64,000 nucleotides of DNA from Clostridiales bacterium (GTDB lineage: Bacteria > Bacillota > Clostridia > Christensenellales > Aristaeellaceae): NCBI GenBank assembly GCA_024684375.1, contig JAIKWZ010000019.1, positions 1 through 64,000 of the forward strand, given 5' to 3'. The notes below the pieces were generated by a model. That model did no database searches and was not told where the DNA came from. It saw only the letters and a program-made list of their open reading frames with translations. Position 1 is the stretch's first letter. Each line of letters opens with the position of its first letter. The position numbers and the translations under genes were made by a program. Shown piece after piece: positions 51,773 to 61,123 of the stretch.

Positions 51773-53151
51773 TGCCTTCCGAAGTCAACAACGGCATATA
51801 TACCGACCGCCTCATGCGGCGCGACGCGCTGTCCATAGCGTGGCCCGCAGCGCTGGAAGGTGCGCTTTTGTCCATTATCGGAACTGTTGACACCATAATG
51901 GTCAAGCAGGTACACGAATATGCCATTGCATCCGTGAACCTGACGTCCCAGCCCCGCATGATACTGCTCATACTTGCTCAGGCGCTGTGCGTGGGCACCA
52001 CCGCGCTGGTCAGCCGCCGGCGGGGAGAGAACGACCGGCAGGGCGCCAACGACGCTTTGTCCCTGTCAATGCTGCTGATAACGCTGGTGGGCATTCTTAT
52101 CGCCCTGACCGGGTTTTTTCTCGCCCGTCCCATTATCGCTCTGGCAGGCGGAGACAGTGACACCACCGTGATGGCAGTGCAGTATCTGCAGGTGGTGGCG
52201 CTGGGGCTGCCCTTCAACTGCTGGAACCTGTGCCTGTGCGCGGCGCTGAGGGCCACAGGGAACACCCGGGTGACCATGGTCACCAACATGAGCGCCAACA
52301 TCGTCAACGTGATAATGAACTACTGCCTTATCGGAGGCCACTTCGGTTTCCCCGCGTTGGGCGTCAGAGGCGCGGCGCTGGCCACCGACATCGGCAGCGC
52401 GGTGGCGTGCCTGATCTCCCTGTACGTGATCACGCGGCCGACCGGATACCTTAAGCTGCGGCCCCGCTTCAGGGGGTTCGACAGGCGTACCGTGGCAGGG
52501 CTGATCAAGGTCGGCGCGTCATCTATCGCCGAAAGCGCCGCGCTCAGGATCGGCTTCTTCATGAACAACCGCCTTATAGCCGGCATCAACGCCGACGCGC
52601 TCACCTCCAACACCATCATAGGGCAGGTCACTTCCCTGAGTTTCTGCTTGGGCGACGGAGTAGCTACCGCCGGTGCCACGCTTACGGGTGTGTCGCTGGG
52701 CGAAAAGCGGAAGGACAGGGCTCGCGGATACGCGAAGATCTGCTCGCAGATGGGGCTTATAATATCATGTGTGCTGATCGTCCTGTTCTTCTTCCTGAGA
52801 AAAGACCTGGCAAAGCTGTTTACCGACAAGGAAGTCGTGATAACCGGCGCGTCCATGGCGTTTATAGTTGTGCTTACAGGCATAATCCCCCAAAACGCAC
52901 GCGTCATTTACTCCGGCTGCCTGCGAGGAGCGGGAGACGTAAAGTTCGTGGCGCTGTGCTCGCTTATATCCGTAGCAATGATGCGGCCTCTGCTCACGTG
53001 GCTGCTGTGCTATCCGCTCAACAAAGCCTTCCCCCAGTTCTATTTTGCCTACACTGGTCCCTGGATCGCCTTCGTCATCGACGCATATGTGCGCACACTG
53101 CTTATGTACCGCCGTATCAGAGCGGGCAAATACCTGGACATCAAGCTTTAA
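51772..53151 (+). CDS. MATE family multidrug/cation exporter
   Basis: A 459-residue protein with 12 predicted helices arranged in two similar halves, as in MATE exporters. It has ALEGALLSIIGTVDTIMVKQ, NVIMNYCLIGGHFG and GAALATDIGSAVAC stretches. It shares one base with the ribU stop (TAATG), so it could export a product linked to flavin or other compounds. Substrate is unknown; sodium or proton drive is typical for the family. Confidence 0.88.
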   Translation: MPSEVNNGIYTDRLMRRDALSIAWPAALEGALLSIIGTVDTIMVKQVHEYAIASVNLTSQPRMILLILAQALCVGTTALVSRRRGENDRQGANDALSLSMLLITLVGILIALTGFFLARPIIALAGGDSDTTVMAVQYLQVVALGLPFNCWNLCLCAALRATGNTRVTMVTNMSANIVNVIMNYCLIGGHFGFPALGVRGAALATDIGSAVACLISLYVITRPTGYLKLRPRFRGFDRRTVAGLIKVGASSIAESAALRIGFFMNNRLIAGINADALTSNTIIGQVTSLSFCLGDGVATAGATLTGVSLGEKRKDRARGYAKICSQMGLIISCVLIVLFFFLRKDLAKLFTDKEVVITGASMAFIVVLTGIIPQNARVIYSGCLRGAGDVKFVALCSLISVAMMRPLLTWLLCYPLNKAFPQFYFAYTGPWIAFVIDAYVRTLLMYRRIRAGKYLDIKL

Positions 53152-53160
53152 GAGGTCAGT

Positions 53161-53958
53161 ATGCCTATTATTTCCGTAGATAACCTGCGCAAGAGTTTTC
53201 GTCCCGAAGCGACCTGGCGTGACAGGCTGTTCAAAAAACAGACCAAAGTCGCTAATGAGACCGAGGTGTTGCGGGGCATATATTTAAGTGTTGACAAAAG
53301 CGAAGTCGTTGCTATAATAGGCCCATCCGGTTCCGGCAAGACCACGCTGCTGCGCTGCCTCAACTTCCTTGAAAAAGCGGACTCGGGGACCCTGACGTTT
53401 GATGGAGAGAGTTTCGAGCTGGACCGCATACGCCGCAGGGACATGAATCGTTTAAGGAAGAAAACAGGTTTCGTTTTCCAGTCCTACAACCTGTTTGCCA
53501 ATCGCACGGCGCTTGGAAATGTCATCGAAGGCCTGGTCACCGCCAGGAAAACAAACAAAACCGACGCGCTCAAACTTGGCCGGGAGGCGCTGGACAAAGT
53601 CGGGCTGAATGACAGGTACGACTACTATCCTTCCCAGCTTTCCGGAGGTCAGCAGCAGCGCGTCGCCATTGCACGCAGCCTGGTGTACAAACCCGAGATA
53701 ATCTATTTCGACGAACCTACCAGCGCGCTGGACCCCGAACTTATAGGCGAAGTGCTGTCCGTAATGCAGGATCTGGCTCAGGACGGAATGACCATGCTGG
53801 TCGTCACGCACGAGATGAACTTCGCCCGCAACGTAGCGGACCGCGTCATATTCATGGACGATGGAATCATCGCCGAACAAGGGGAATCAAAAGAGTTTTT
53901 TGCTTCTCCCAGGTCGCCTCGGGCACAGGCATTTTTAAGGACATTAAGCGAGCGCTGA
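53161..53958 (+). CDS. Polar amino acid ABC transporter ATP-binding protein (GlnQ type)
   Basis: The 265-residue ATPase has Walker [10 protein letters not shown], signature LSGGQQQR, Walker [14 protein letters not shown] and switch THEMNFAR, the pattern of GlnQ/TcyN-type amino acid importers. A loop of about 15 residues near the N-terminus ([16 protein letters not shown]) is longer than normal. It is followed by a binding protein, but no permease gene is present. Confidence 0.88.
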   Translation: MPIISVDNLRKSFRPEATWRDRLFKKQTKVANETEVLRGIYLSVDKSEVVAIIGPSGSGKTTLLRCLNFLEKADSGTLTFDGESFELDRIRRRDMNRLRKKTGFVFQSYNLFANRTALGNVIEGLVTARKTNKTDALKLGREALDKVGLNDRYDYYPSQLSGGQQQRVAIARSLVYKPEIIYFDEPTSALDPELIGEVLSVMQDLAQDGMTMLVVTHEMNFARNVADRVIFMDDGIIAEQGESKEFFASPRSPRAQAFLRTLSER

Positions 53959-53994
53959 ACTTGCTTAAAATATACATTTCGGAGGTAACCCTTA

Positions 53995-54804
53995 ATGAAG
54001 AGAGTATTCGCACTCACGCTGGCGCTTGTCATGGTGCTGGGGCTGATGCATATTCCATCACTTGCCGATGAGAAGGACATGCTCGCCCGCATACAGGAAA
54101 GCGGCAAGATGGTGATAGCCATGGAAGGCGTATGGAAGCCCTGGACGTACCACGACGATGACGACGAGCTGGTAGGATTCGACGTGGAAGTCGCCAAAGC
54201 CGTGGCCGAAAAGCTGGGCGTCGAGGCCGTATTCGAAGAGTGCCCCTGGGACAGCATCTTCGCCGGTGTGGACGCCGGCCGCTACGACATCGTGTTCAAC
54301 GGCGTAGATTACACCGAGGAGCGCGCCGAGAAATTCGCTTTCTCGGCTCCCTATGCCTACAATTACGCGGTGCTGATCGTGCGCGCCGACGAAGAGGACA
54401 TCAAGTCCTTTGAGGATCTGGACGGCAAGTACAGCGCCAACACAATGTCCTCCACCTACGCGGAGCTCGCCGAGAGTTTCGGCGCCACCAACGTGGGCAT
54501 AGACGACTTTGACATGACCATTGAGCTGCTTACCACCAAGCGCGTGGACGCGACCATCAACGCCGAGGTCTCATATATCGATTACATGACCTCCCGACCT
54601 GACGCGCCCATCAAGATCGCCGCAAAGTACAATTCCGCCACCAGCGTGTGCGCGGTGATGCCCAAGGGCGACGACAGCGCGAGCTTCGTTTCCGCGGTCA
54701 ACGCCGCGCTTGAGGAGCTCAACTCCGAGGGCGTGATAAGCGCCCTGTCCGTCAGGTACTTCTTCGGCAGCGACCTTACCGTCGCCCCAGACACCGGAGA
54801 ATGA
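53995..54804 (+). CDS. Amino acid ABC transporter substrate-binding protein (SBP family 3)
   Basis: The 269-residue protein has a signal peptide (ending near PSLADE) and the family 3 pattern: MVIAMEGVWKPWTYHDDDDELVGFDVEVAKAVAEKLGV, then ECPWDSIFAGVDAGRYDIVFNGVDYT. The arrangement ATPase then binding protein without a permease is odd, so the permease must be elsewhere or shared. GGAGG precedes the ATG by 10 bases. Confidence 0.9.
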   Translation: MKRVFALTLALVMVLGLMHIPSLADEKDMLARIQESGKMVIAMEGVWKPWTYHDDDDELVGFDVEVAKAVAEKLGVEAVFEECPWDSIFAGVDAGRYDIVFNGVDYTEERAEKFAFSAPYAYNYAVLIVRADEEDIKSFEDLDGKYSANTMSSTYAELAESFGATNVGIDDFDMTIELLTTKRVDATINAEVSYIDYMTSRPDAPIKIAAKYNSATSVCAVMPKGDDSASFVSAVNAALEELNSEGVISALSVRYFFGSDLTVAPDTGE

Positions 54805-54820
54805 TCTGCACATACGACGC

Positions 54821-54852
54821 AAAACGGAGAGGAAAATCCCTCTCCGTTTTTT
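54821..54852. terminator. Bidirectional terminator between the ABC and sulfur operons
   Basis: AAAACGGAGAGG pairs with CCTCTCCGTTTT around a 6-base loop, then more T follows. It ends the rightward binding protein gene and the leftward rrf2 gene. Confidence 0.9.
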
Positions 54853-54876
54853 CTCTGTCAAATAACAGCGCATGGC

Positions 54877-55284
54877 TTATTCTGTTTTCAGCAGGTCCTT
54901 AAGCTTTATCCCGTCCAGGTACTCGCTGATGCGGGCATTGAGTCCTTCCCACAGAGGACGGGTACGGCAGTCCGGGGCGCGGTCGCAGCATGGCGCGTCC
55001 TCGCACAGGCAGGCTACCGGAGCCAGGTCGCCTTCCGCAGCCCTCAGTATCTCCCCCACCGTATAGTCTTCCGGGCTCCTGGTCAGCCTATAGCCGCCGT
55101 TTCTGCCGTGCAGACCTTCCACAAGGCCAGCGTCAACCAGATCAGGCAGTATCTTTTCAAGATATTTTAAGCTGATCTCCTGTCGGGCTGCGATCTCCTT
55201 CATAGCCACATAGCACCGGGACATGTTTTCGGCCATGTCTATCATCACCCTCAGGGCGTATCTGCCCCGCGTCGAAACCATCAT
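54877..55284 (-). CDS. Rrf2 family transcriptional regulator (IscR/CymR-like)
   Basis: A 135-residue winged-helix protein with the Rrf2 pattern STRGRYALRVMIDMAE, the recognition helix region QEISLKYLEKILPDLVDAGLVEGLHGRNGGYRL and a C-terminal cysteine group (ACLCEDAPCCDRAPDC). In IscR three such cysteines hold an iron-sulfur cluster. CymR of other Firmicutes controls cysteine genes but lacks them. Being the last gene of metY-cysK-iscS-iscU suggests feedback control of sulfur and Fe-S metabolism. Confidence 0.87.
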   Translation of the reverse strand: MMVSTRGRYALRVMIDMAENMSRCYVAMKEIAARQEISLKYLEKILPDLVDAGLVEGLHGRNGGYRLTRSPEDYTVGEILRAAEGDLAPVACLCEDAPCCDRAPDCRTRPLWEGLNARISEYLDGIKLKDLLKTE

Positions 55285-55289
55285 ACCGG

Positions 55290-55727
55290 CTAAACCTCGC
55301 GGCAGTGTTCGCAGGAATCGCAGGACGCAGGGAAGTCTTTGGGGTCGTACGCGATGCCGTTTTTGTCGTAATAGTCCTTTACCGCGGCCTTTATCGCTTC
55401 CTCCGCCAGCACGGAGCAGTGCAGCTTGTGGGCAGGCAGCCCGTCAAGAGCCTCCGTGACTGCCTTGTTGGTCAGGGTAAGCGCCTCGGAAAGCGGTTTG
55501 CCCTTTATCAGCTCGGTGGCCATTGAGGAAGACGCGATCGCGCTGCCGCAGCCGAAGGTCTCGAATTTCACGTCAGTGATAATGCCGTCGTCTATCTTCA
55601 GGTATATCTTCATTATGTCACCGCACACGGGGTTTCCCACTTCGCCTACCCCGTCGGCGTTCTCGATCTGACCCACGTTGCGGGGGTTCCGGAAATGATC
55701 CATCACTTTTTCAGAATACAGTGCCAT
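55290..55727 (-). CDS. iscU: Iron-sulfur cluster scaffold IscU/NifU N-terminal type
   Basis: The 145-residue protein has the three scaffold cysteines in NPVCGDIM, TFGCGSAIASSS and LHCSVLAEEA. The C-terminal tail has an extra CDSCEHC group that is not part of the minimal scaffold. IscU receives sulfur from IscS, whose gene is 1 base upstream. The start MALYSEKVMDHFRNP matches relatives; an upstream frame extension of 18 residues lies in iscS and is rejected. Confidence 0.92.
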   Translation of the reverse strand: MALYSEKVMDHFRNPRNVGQIENADGVGEVGNPVCGDIMKIYLKIDDGIITDVKFETFGCGSAIASSSMATELIKGKPLSEALTLTNKAVTEALDGLPAHKLHCSVLAEEAIKAAVKDYYDKNGIAYDPKDFPASCDSCEHCREV

Positions 55728-55728
55728 T

Positions 55729-56931
55729 TTATGCCTCAAACTCTTTGAATATGTGAGCGCGTTTGCCCTTTTCAAGGTCATGCCACAGGGGTGACATAGA
55801 GCGCAGGCGCTCGACGACGCTCTTTACGCTGTCAACGGTATACTGAAGCTCCTCATCGGTGAGCGGCCTGTCCATGGTGAGCCTTAACGAGCCGTGCGCC
55901 ACCTCATGCACCCGCCCGATAGCAAGCAGCACATGGCTTGGATCCAGCGAACCGCTGGTGCACGCGGAGCCGCTGGAGGCTGAGATGCCCATATCGTCCA
56001 GCATGAGCAGCAGGCTCTCCCCCTCTATGCCTTCAAAGCAGAAGGACACGTTGCCGGGGAGCCGGTTCTTTTCGTCTCCGTTCAGGCTGGAATATGGTAT
56101 CTTCCTCAAGCCTGCGATGAGCCTGTCGCGGCTCTCCGCGATCGACTTCCCTACGGTATCTATCTCGCTGACCGCGTCCTCGAGCGCCACGGTCATGCCC
56201 ATTATGCCTGCCAGGTTCTCGGTGCCCGCACGCTTGCCCCGTTCCTGGGCGCCGCCCTCGATAAGGCTGTTCAGCGCTATGCCTTGCCTTACGTACAGCG
56301 CGCCTGTTCCTCGGGGTCCGTGGAACTTGTGGGCGGATATGGAGAGCATGTCGATATTGTCCTTTACCACGTCTATCGGTATATGCCCCGCCGCCTGCAC
56401 CGCGTCGGTGTGGAATACTGCGCCTTTCGCGCGGCAGATCTCACCGATCTCACGTATGGGCTGAATAGTGCCGATCTCATTGTTGGCGTACATTATCGTG
56501 ACCAGGCAGGTGTCGTCCCGTATGGCGTTTTCCACGTCCGAGACTTTCACTATGCCATTCGAGCCTACGGGCAGCAGCGTTACCTCGTAGCCCTGTTTTT
56601 CCAGCTTTTTCAGTGTGTGAAGCACCGCGTGATGTTCAAACGCCGTGGACACGATATGCTTTTTGCCCTTTTTGGCACCGTTTATCGCCGCGGAAACGAT
56701 CGCCTGGTTGTCCGATTCGCTGCCGCCGGAGGTAAAGTAAATCTCCCGCGCCTTGGCTCCGATACACGCAGCTACACGTTCCCGCGCCTTTTCAAGCGCT
56801 TCTTTCGCCCTCTGACCAATGGAATACAGGCTGGAAGGGTTGCCGTAGATCTCATCCATGTAAGGCAGCATGGCGTCGATAGCGCGGCGGCTCATCTTCG
56901 TAGTCGCCGCGCAGTCAAGATAAAGCTCCAT
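55729..56931 (-). CDS. iscS: Cysteine desulfurase
   Basis: The class V aminotransferase-fold protein has 400 residues, with YLDCAATTKMS near the start, the PLP lysine in SISAHKFHGPRGTGALYV and the catalytic cysteine loop SSGSACTSGSLDPSHVL. It takes sulfur from cysteine for cluster building. GAGGAG precedes the ATG by 5 bases. The order cysK-iscS-iscU links cysteine production and use. Confidence 0.94.
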   Translation of the reverse strand: MELYLDCAATTKMSRRAIDAMLPYMDEIYGNPSSLYSIGQRAKEALEKARERVAACIGAKAREIYFTSGGSESDNQAIVSAAINGAKKGKKHIVSTAFEHHAVLHTLKKLEKQGYEVTLLPVGSNGIVKVSDVENAIRDDTCLVTIMYANNEIGTIQPIREIGEICRAKGAVFHTDAVQAAGHIPIDVVKDNIDMLSISAHKFHGPRGTGALYVRQGIALNSLIEGGAQERGKRAGTENLAGIMGMTVALEDAVSEIDTVGKSIAESRDRLIAGLRKIPYSSLNGDEKNRLPGNVSFCFEGIEGESLLLMLDDMGISASSGSACTSGSLDPSHVLLAIGRVHEVAHGSLRLTMDRPLTDEELQYTVDSVKSVVERLRSMSPLWHDLEKGKRAHIFKEFEA

Positions 56932-56932
56932 T

Positions 56933-57865
56933 TTACTCCTCAAACAGTGCAGTTGACAGGTATCTGTCGCCTGTGTCCGGCAGCAGCGCCACGATCGTCT
57001 TGCCTGCGCTTTCAGGGCGCTTCGCCACCTCTATGGCTGCCCACAGCGCCGCGCCGGAGGATATGCCGCACAGCACGCCTTCGCTCCTGCCCAGCAGCCT
57101 GCCCGTTTCAAACGCGTCCTCGTTGGTCACGGTGATTATCTCGTCGTAGATACCGGTGTTGAGCACCTCCGGCACGAAACCGGCGCCGATGCCCTGTATC
57201 TTGTGCGCTCCGCCTCTTCCGGTGGACAGCAGGGGGGACGCGGCCGGTTCCACAGCCACGATCTGTACGCTGTCCTTGCGGGACTTAAGATACTCGCCCA
57301 CGCCTGTAACGGTGCCGCCGGTACCTACGCCCGCCACGAACACGTCTACTTCGCCGTCCGTGTCGTTGTAGATCTCAGGTCCAGTGGTCTCAAAATGCGT
57401 TTTGGGATTCGCCGGATTCACGAATTGCCCCGCGATTATGCTGCCTGGGGTATTCGCCCTGATCTCCTCCGCCTTTGCCACAGCGCCCTTCATTCCCTGC
57501 GCCCCTTCGGTCAGCACCAGTTCCGCTCCGTAGGCCTTTATCAGCTTCCTGCGTTCCACGGACATGGTTTCCGGCATGACAACTATCAGCCTGTAACCTC
57601 TCGCTGCCGCTACCGCCGCCAGACCTATGCCAGTGTTGCCGCTGGTCGGCTCGATTATGGTGCCTCCCGGAAGCAGCCTTCCTGACTGTTCCGCATCGTC
57701 TATGATCGCCTTGGCGACCCTGTCCTTTACCGAACCGGCTGGGTTGAAGTATTCCAGTTTAACAAGCAGACGTGCCTTGAGCCCCAGCTGCCGTTCTATT
57801 TTGGTCAACCTGAGCAGCGGAGTAGAGCCTATAAGTTCGTCGACCCCGTTATATATCTTTGCCAT
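56933..57865 (-). CDS. cysK: Cysteine synthase (O-acetylserine sulfhydrylase)
   Basis: A 310-residue PLP enzyme with the lysine in NPAGSVKDRVA, the substrate loop PTSGNTGIG and the phosphate loop GTGGTVTG. It makes cysteine from O-acetylserine and sulfide. It is 15 bases downstream of metY and 1 base upstream of iscS, so it is in one operon with both. No cysE gene is visible here. Confidence 0.94.
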   Translation of the reverse strand: MAKIYNGVDELIGSTPLLRLTKIERQLGLKARLLVKLEYFNPAGSVKDRVAKAIIDDAEQSGRLLPGGTIIEPTSGNTGIGLAAVAAARGYRLIVVMPETMSVERRKLIKAYGAELVLTEGAQGMKGAVAKAEEIRANTPGSIIAGQFVNPANPKTHFETTGPEIYNDTDGEVDVFVAGVGTGGTVTGVGEYLKSRKDSVQIVAVEPAASPLLSTGRGGAHKIQGIGAGFVPEVLNTGIYDEIITVTNEDAFETGRLLGRSEGVLCGISSGAALWAAIEVAKRPESAGKTIVALLPDTGDRYLSTALFEE

Positions 57866-57880
57866 GATATCCTCCTAAAA

Positions 57881-59161
57881 TCATATGGCCGCCAAGCCCT
57901 GTTCCAGATCCTCGATGATATCGTCGATATGTTCGGTACCGATGGAAAGGCGTACTGTGGTGGGACGTATGCCTGCCGCTTTCAGACCTTCTTCGTCCAG
58001 CTGGGAGTGGGTAGTCGAAGCGGGATGGATGACCAGGCTCTTTACGTCCGCCACGTTGGCCAGAAGGCTGAACAGCTTAAGGCTCTCGGTAAACTTCTGC
58101 GCGTCTGCCTGGGTGCCCTTGATATCAACCGTGAATATGGACGCCGCGCCATTGGGGAAGTACTCGTCGTACAGTTCCTTCGCCCTGCCTGTGGCCAGCG
58201 AAGGATGGTTCACCCTCTCTACCTTGGGATGGTTCTTAAGGAAGTCCACTACCTTGAGCGCGTTCTCCACATGCCTTTCCACCCTCAGTGACAGGGTCTC
58301 AAGACCCTGGAGAAGCAGGAAGCTGTTGAAGGGACTGATGGTCGCGCCCTGGTCCCTCATGATAGTGGTACGCATTTTGACTATATAGGCCGCATTGCCG
58401 GCCGCCTGCGTGAACACCACGCCGTGATAGCTGGGGTTGGGCTTGGAAAGGCCTGGGAACTTGTCGTTCTGCGCCCAGTCGAACTTGCCGGAATCCACCA
58501 CTATGCCGCCCATCACGGTGCCGTGGCCGCCCATAAACTTGGTTGCGGAATGCACCACTATATCCGCGCCGTACTCGATGGGTCTTAGAAGATAAGGCGT
58601 GGCAAAAGTGTTGTCCACTATGAAAGGAATGCCGTGTTTGTGGGCGATGTCCGCGATGGCCTTAAGGTCGATCACGTCGCTGTTGGGGTTGCCCAGCGTC
58701 TCGGCGTAGAGCATTTTCGTATTGGGCTGAATGGCTTTTTCGAAGTTCTCCGGGTCATTGGGGTCCACGAAAGTGGTAGTAAGTCCCTGCTCCGGCAGCG
58801 TATTGGCGAACAGGTTCGCCGTGCCGCCGTACAGGTTGGCCGAGGACACTATGTGATCCCCCGCCACGGCGATGTTCTGCACCGCGTAGGTTATCGCGGC
58901 TGAGCCGCTGGCAGTGGCAAGCGCTCCTACGCCGCCCTCCAGCGCCGCGACGCGCTTTTCGAACACGTCGCTGGTGGGGTTCATGAGGCGGGTGTAAATG
59001 TTGCCGCCCTCAGTCAGTGCAAATCTGCCCGCCGCCTGTGCGGAGTCCTTGAACACGTAGCTGGTGGTAGCGTAGATCGGCACCGCGCGGGCGTCGGTCG
59101 CGGGATCGGCGTATTCCTGTCCCACATGCAGCTGCTTGGTCTCAAAACGATATTCCTTCAT
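57881..59161 (-). CDS. metY: O-acetylhomoserine sulfhydrylase
   Basis: The 426-residue PLP enzyme of the Cys/Met family has the PLP lysine in [16 protein letters not shown] and the family stretch [26 protein letters not shown]. It makes homocysteine from O-acetylhomoserine and sulfide. AGGAG lies 7 bases before the ATG. It is the first gene of the sulfur operon, directly under a promoter with operator-like repeats. A cysteine-synthesis side activity is known in the family. Confidence 0.93.
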   Translation of the reverse strand: MKEYRFETKQLHVGQEYADPATDARAVPIYATTSYVFKDSAQAAGRFALTEGGNIYTRLMNPTSDVFEKRVAALEGGVGALATASGSAAITYAVQNIAVAGDHIVSSANLYGGTANLFANTLPEQGLTTTFVDPNDPENFEKAIQPNTKMLYAETLGNPNSDVIDLKAIADIAHKHGIPFIVDNTFATPYLLRPIEYGADIVVHSATKFMGGHGTVMGGIVVDSGKFDWAQNDKFPGLSKPNPSYHGVVFTQAAGNAAYIVKMRTTIMRDQGATISPFNSFLLLQGLETLSLRVERHVENALKVVDFLKNHPKVERVNHPSLATGRAKELYDEYFPNGAASIFTVDIKGTQADAQKFTESLKLFSLLANVADVKSLVIHPASTTHSQLDEEGLKAAGIRPTTVRLSIGTEHIDDIIEDLEQGLAAI

Positions 59162-59200
59162 GGCTTTCTCCTGTGATTCATATTTGCTTTGGATTTTGGA

Positions 59201-59229
59201 ATTATAGCATTATTTACCTACCTCGTCAA
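59201..59229 (-). promoter_or_regulatory. Promoter of the sulfur operon
   Basis: On the minus strand TTGACG (59224-59229), a 17-bp spacer and TATAAT (59201-59206), with the TGC extension of the -10. The mRNA leader is only about 30-40 bases, too short for a SAM riboswitch. Confidence 0.82.
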
Positions 59230-59257
59230 GGGGTAAATATATTTATTTACGGTAAAC
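59211..59257. promoter_or_regulatory. Operator candidates: repeated GTAAA half-sites across the metY promoter
   Basis: Four half-sites lie close together: TATTTACC (59211-59218, within the spacer), GGTAAATA (59232-59239), TATTTAC (59244-59250) and GGTAAAC (59251-59257). Pairs form inverted repeats, for example TATTTACC/GGTAAATA and GTAAATA-N4-TATTTAC. The Rrf2 protein at the operon end is the natural candidate to bind them. Confidence 0.6.
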
Positions 59258-59424
59258 ATCTTGCTTTAACCGCCTGAAATGGACAAAATGGATCGCGCGG
59301 AGTAATGTCTCGAGTCATCTAATTCTTCGTGAACAGAATAATGCGGGCATTGCGCTTTCATCAATTCCATGGGCTAGGCCCCAGGGAACCCAAGCCGACA
59401 CGCCGGAAAGCCTCCGATTGCATG
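59258..59424. other. Intergenic stretch between the metY promoter region and the beta-repeat protein terminator
   Basis: I see no gene or structured RNA in this stretch. A short open frame (59329-59520) runs through the terminator and looks non-coding. Confidence 0.5.
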
Positions 59425-59464
59425 AAAACAGCGGAGCCCTCCCGCAAGAAGGCTCCGCTGTTTT
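59425..59464. terminator. Bidirectional terminator
   Basis: A perfect 14-bp stem (AAAACAGCGGAGCC and its inverse) surrounds a 12-base loop, and T and A tracts on both sides allow both directions. It ends the leftward secreted protein gene. Confidence 0.9.
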
Positions 59465-59478
59465 TCATCACTGGCCGA

Positions 59479-60996
59479 CTACTCAGGCTTCTTGGTTCCG
59501 TCGTTGGGGCAGAAAGCTGATTCGACTTCCTTGCCGCAGCTGGGGCAGACCCAGGTGCTCGAAGCAGTGACAGGTTTCGGAGTACCATCTTCCGGGCAGA
59601 AGGCCGTGCTGCGTTCCTGCCCGCACGCGGAACAGATCCAGTGACCTTCTGGCAGAGCCGCGGCCACGCCCTCAGGGATCTCATAGTTTATGGTGTAGAG
59701 CGTGTACTCATAGCCGTTGTCTCCGCGGTTGCCCTCATATGCGAATGAGCCGTCGCGTGAGATGGAGATCGAAGAGGTGTAGCGCCAGTTGTCACGTGAT
59801 AGGATGACCTCGCCGTTCATACCGTAGACGGCGACCTTGCCATCAGCAGTCTTTCCGACGAAGAGCGGGCAGCCGTTGCCGAGGAAAGAGACATCCTCAA
59901 AATGTTGTTCCAGTTCACCCGCGGTAGCTGTGATCACGATATACTTGCCGTCCATGCCCTTGGCATAGAGGAAAGGCGTCTTTTCACTCACCACTTCTTT
60001 GGAATAGCGGAAAGTGTTCGAGGTGTCCATTCCCTTCAGGCTGGCAAGTCCGGACAGACCATCCTTGGAAACGGCGACGTAACCTGTGTCTATGGCATCG
60101 TAAAAGCTGTAATCTATCGAGTCGTAAATGCCGGGCAGCAGTTCGTTTCCCTGCAGATCCACCAGTCCGAAGCCACCCTGGTTGGTCTTGAAGTAGGCAA
60201 TGCCGTTGTTGAATGTACCGATATAGGAATAGTTATATGCGAAAAGTTTATTGCCCTGCAGGTCGATGACGAAGCCGTGGTCATCGTCATAGGCATCTGC
60301 GACCTCGTCGGCGGTCAGCGTGCAGTCAGCGGACCAGACGGTCTGGCCGGTGCCGGTGTGGATGTACTTTCGGTTACTGTACACATACTCACCTGACTCG
60401 TTGATGCCGGAATCGACAAACTCCTTGCTGTAATGGTGATATGCGCCGTCTCGGTCACGGAGCTGGAGATAGTCGCCGCGGCCATATGCGTAATTGTTCT
60501 GCGCGAAGCCGGAGCGCGGCAGTGTGCCTACCTTTTCGCCGCGATAGTAGAAGTCATAATGATCCACGTTAAAGTAGACCTTCTTGCCGCTGTTGTCGGT
60601 AGAATAGTAGTCGCCCTGGTCATTCCCGGACGGAGTAAGGACCACGCCGTAAGCCCACCTGTACGACACCACTTCCACATCGTCGTACTCGGTGGGGACG
60701 ATCACCTTGCCATCGGCGTCGATGACGCCGTCAAGACCTTTATTTGAGACTGTATAATATGGAGCATCGTAAACACGTTTAACATTATCGTAGGCCGTTC
60801 CGGTCACTTTGGTGCCGTCGGCACTAAACAGGTACCATCCGTCAGGCATCTGGATTGCGATCGTATTTGTCAGGCTGTTTGAGACAGAGTTGTAGCTGGC
60901 ACCCTTCACCGTGACAGTGGAAACTGTGGTCTCAGCGAAAGCCGTCGCGGTCAGGCAGATCGCCAGCGCAAGCAGGATCAGAAGCATGCGTTTCAT
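59479..60996 (-). CDS. Secreted WG-like repeat protein with two C-terminal zinc-ribbon-like motifs
   Basis: The 505-residue protein has a signal peptide (about 1-22, ending AFAE) and a large beta-rich body. Repeats of the form GLVDLQGNELLPGIYDSI and GVIDADGKVIVPTEYDDV match the WG (KWG-like) repeat pattern. The last 60 residues hold two related motifs, CSACGQERSTAFCPEDG and CPSCGKEVESAFCPNDG, each with three Cys and an Asp in a zinc-ribbon spacing. Zinc ribbons outside the cell are unusual. The start MKRMLLILL has GAAGGAGG upstream. No function can be named. Confidence 0.82.
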   Translation of the reverse strand: MKRMLLILLALAICLTATAFAETTVSTVTVKGASYNSVSNSLTNTIAIQMPDGWYLFSADGTKVTGTAYDNVKRVYDAPYYTVSNKGLDGVIDADGKVIVPTEYDDVEVVSYRWAYGVVLTPSGNDQGDYYSTDNSGKKVYFNVDHYDFYYRGEKVGTLPRSGFAQNNYAYGRGDYLQLRDRDGAYHHYSKEFVDSGINESGEYVYSNRKYIHTGTGQTVWSADCTLTADEVADAYDDDHGFVIDLQGNKLFAYNYSYIGTFNNGIAYFKTNQGGFGLVDLQGNELLPGIYDSIDYSFYDAIDTGYVAVSKDGLSGLASLKGMDTSNTFRYSKEVVSEKTPFLYAKGMDGKYIVITATAGELEQHFEDVSFLGNGCPLFVGKTADGKVAVYGMNGEVILSRDNWRYTSSISISRDGSFAYEGNRGDNGYEYTLYTINYEIPEGVAAALPEGHWICSACGQERSTAFCPEDGTPKPVTASSTWVCPSCGKEVESAFCPNDGTKKPE

Positions 60997-61039
60997 GGAA
61001 AAACCTCCTTCAGTCATATGGTCTGTTCGGTAATATTTT

Positions 61040-61068
61040 ATTATAATCTGTTAAGGAAAACTTGTCAA
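61040..61068 (-). promoter_or_regulatory. Consensus promoter of the secreted repeat protein gene
   Basis: On the minus strand TTGACA (61063-61068), a 17-bp spacer and TATAAT (61040-61045) give a perfect sigma-A match, with the start of the gene about 45 bases downstream. Confidence 0.85.
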
Positions 61069-61123
61069 TTGCATTGATGATGAGGTTCCTGGTTTGCTTC
61101 GCAATCTGATAATATTCTTTTAA

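Noticed and set aside
59162-59424. S-box (SAM) riboswitch before metY
   Set aside because: The promoter at 59201-59229 leaves a leader of only about 35 bases, too short for a SAM riboswitch.
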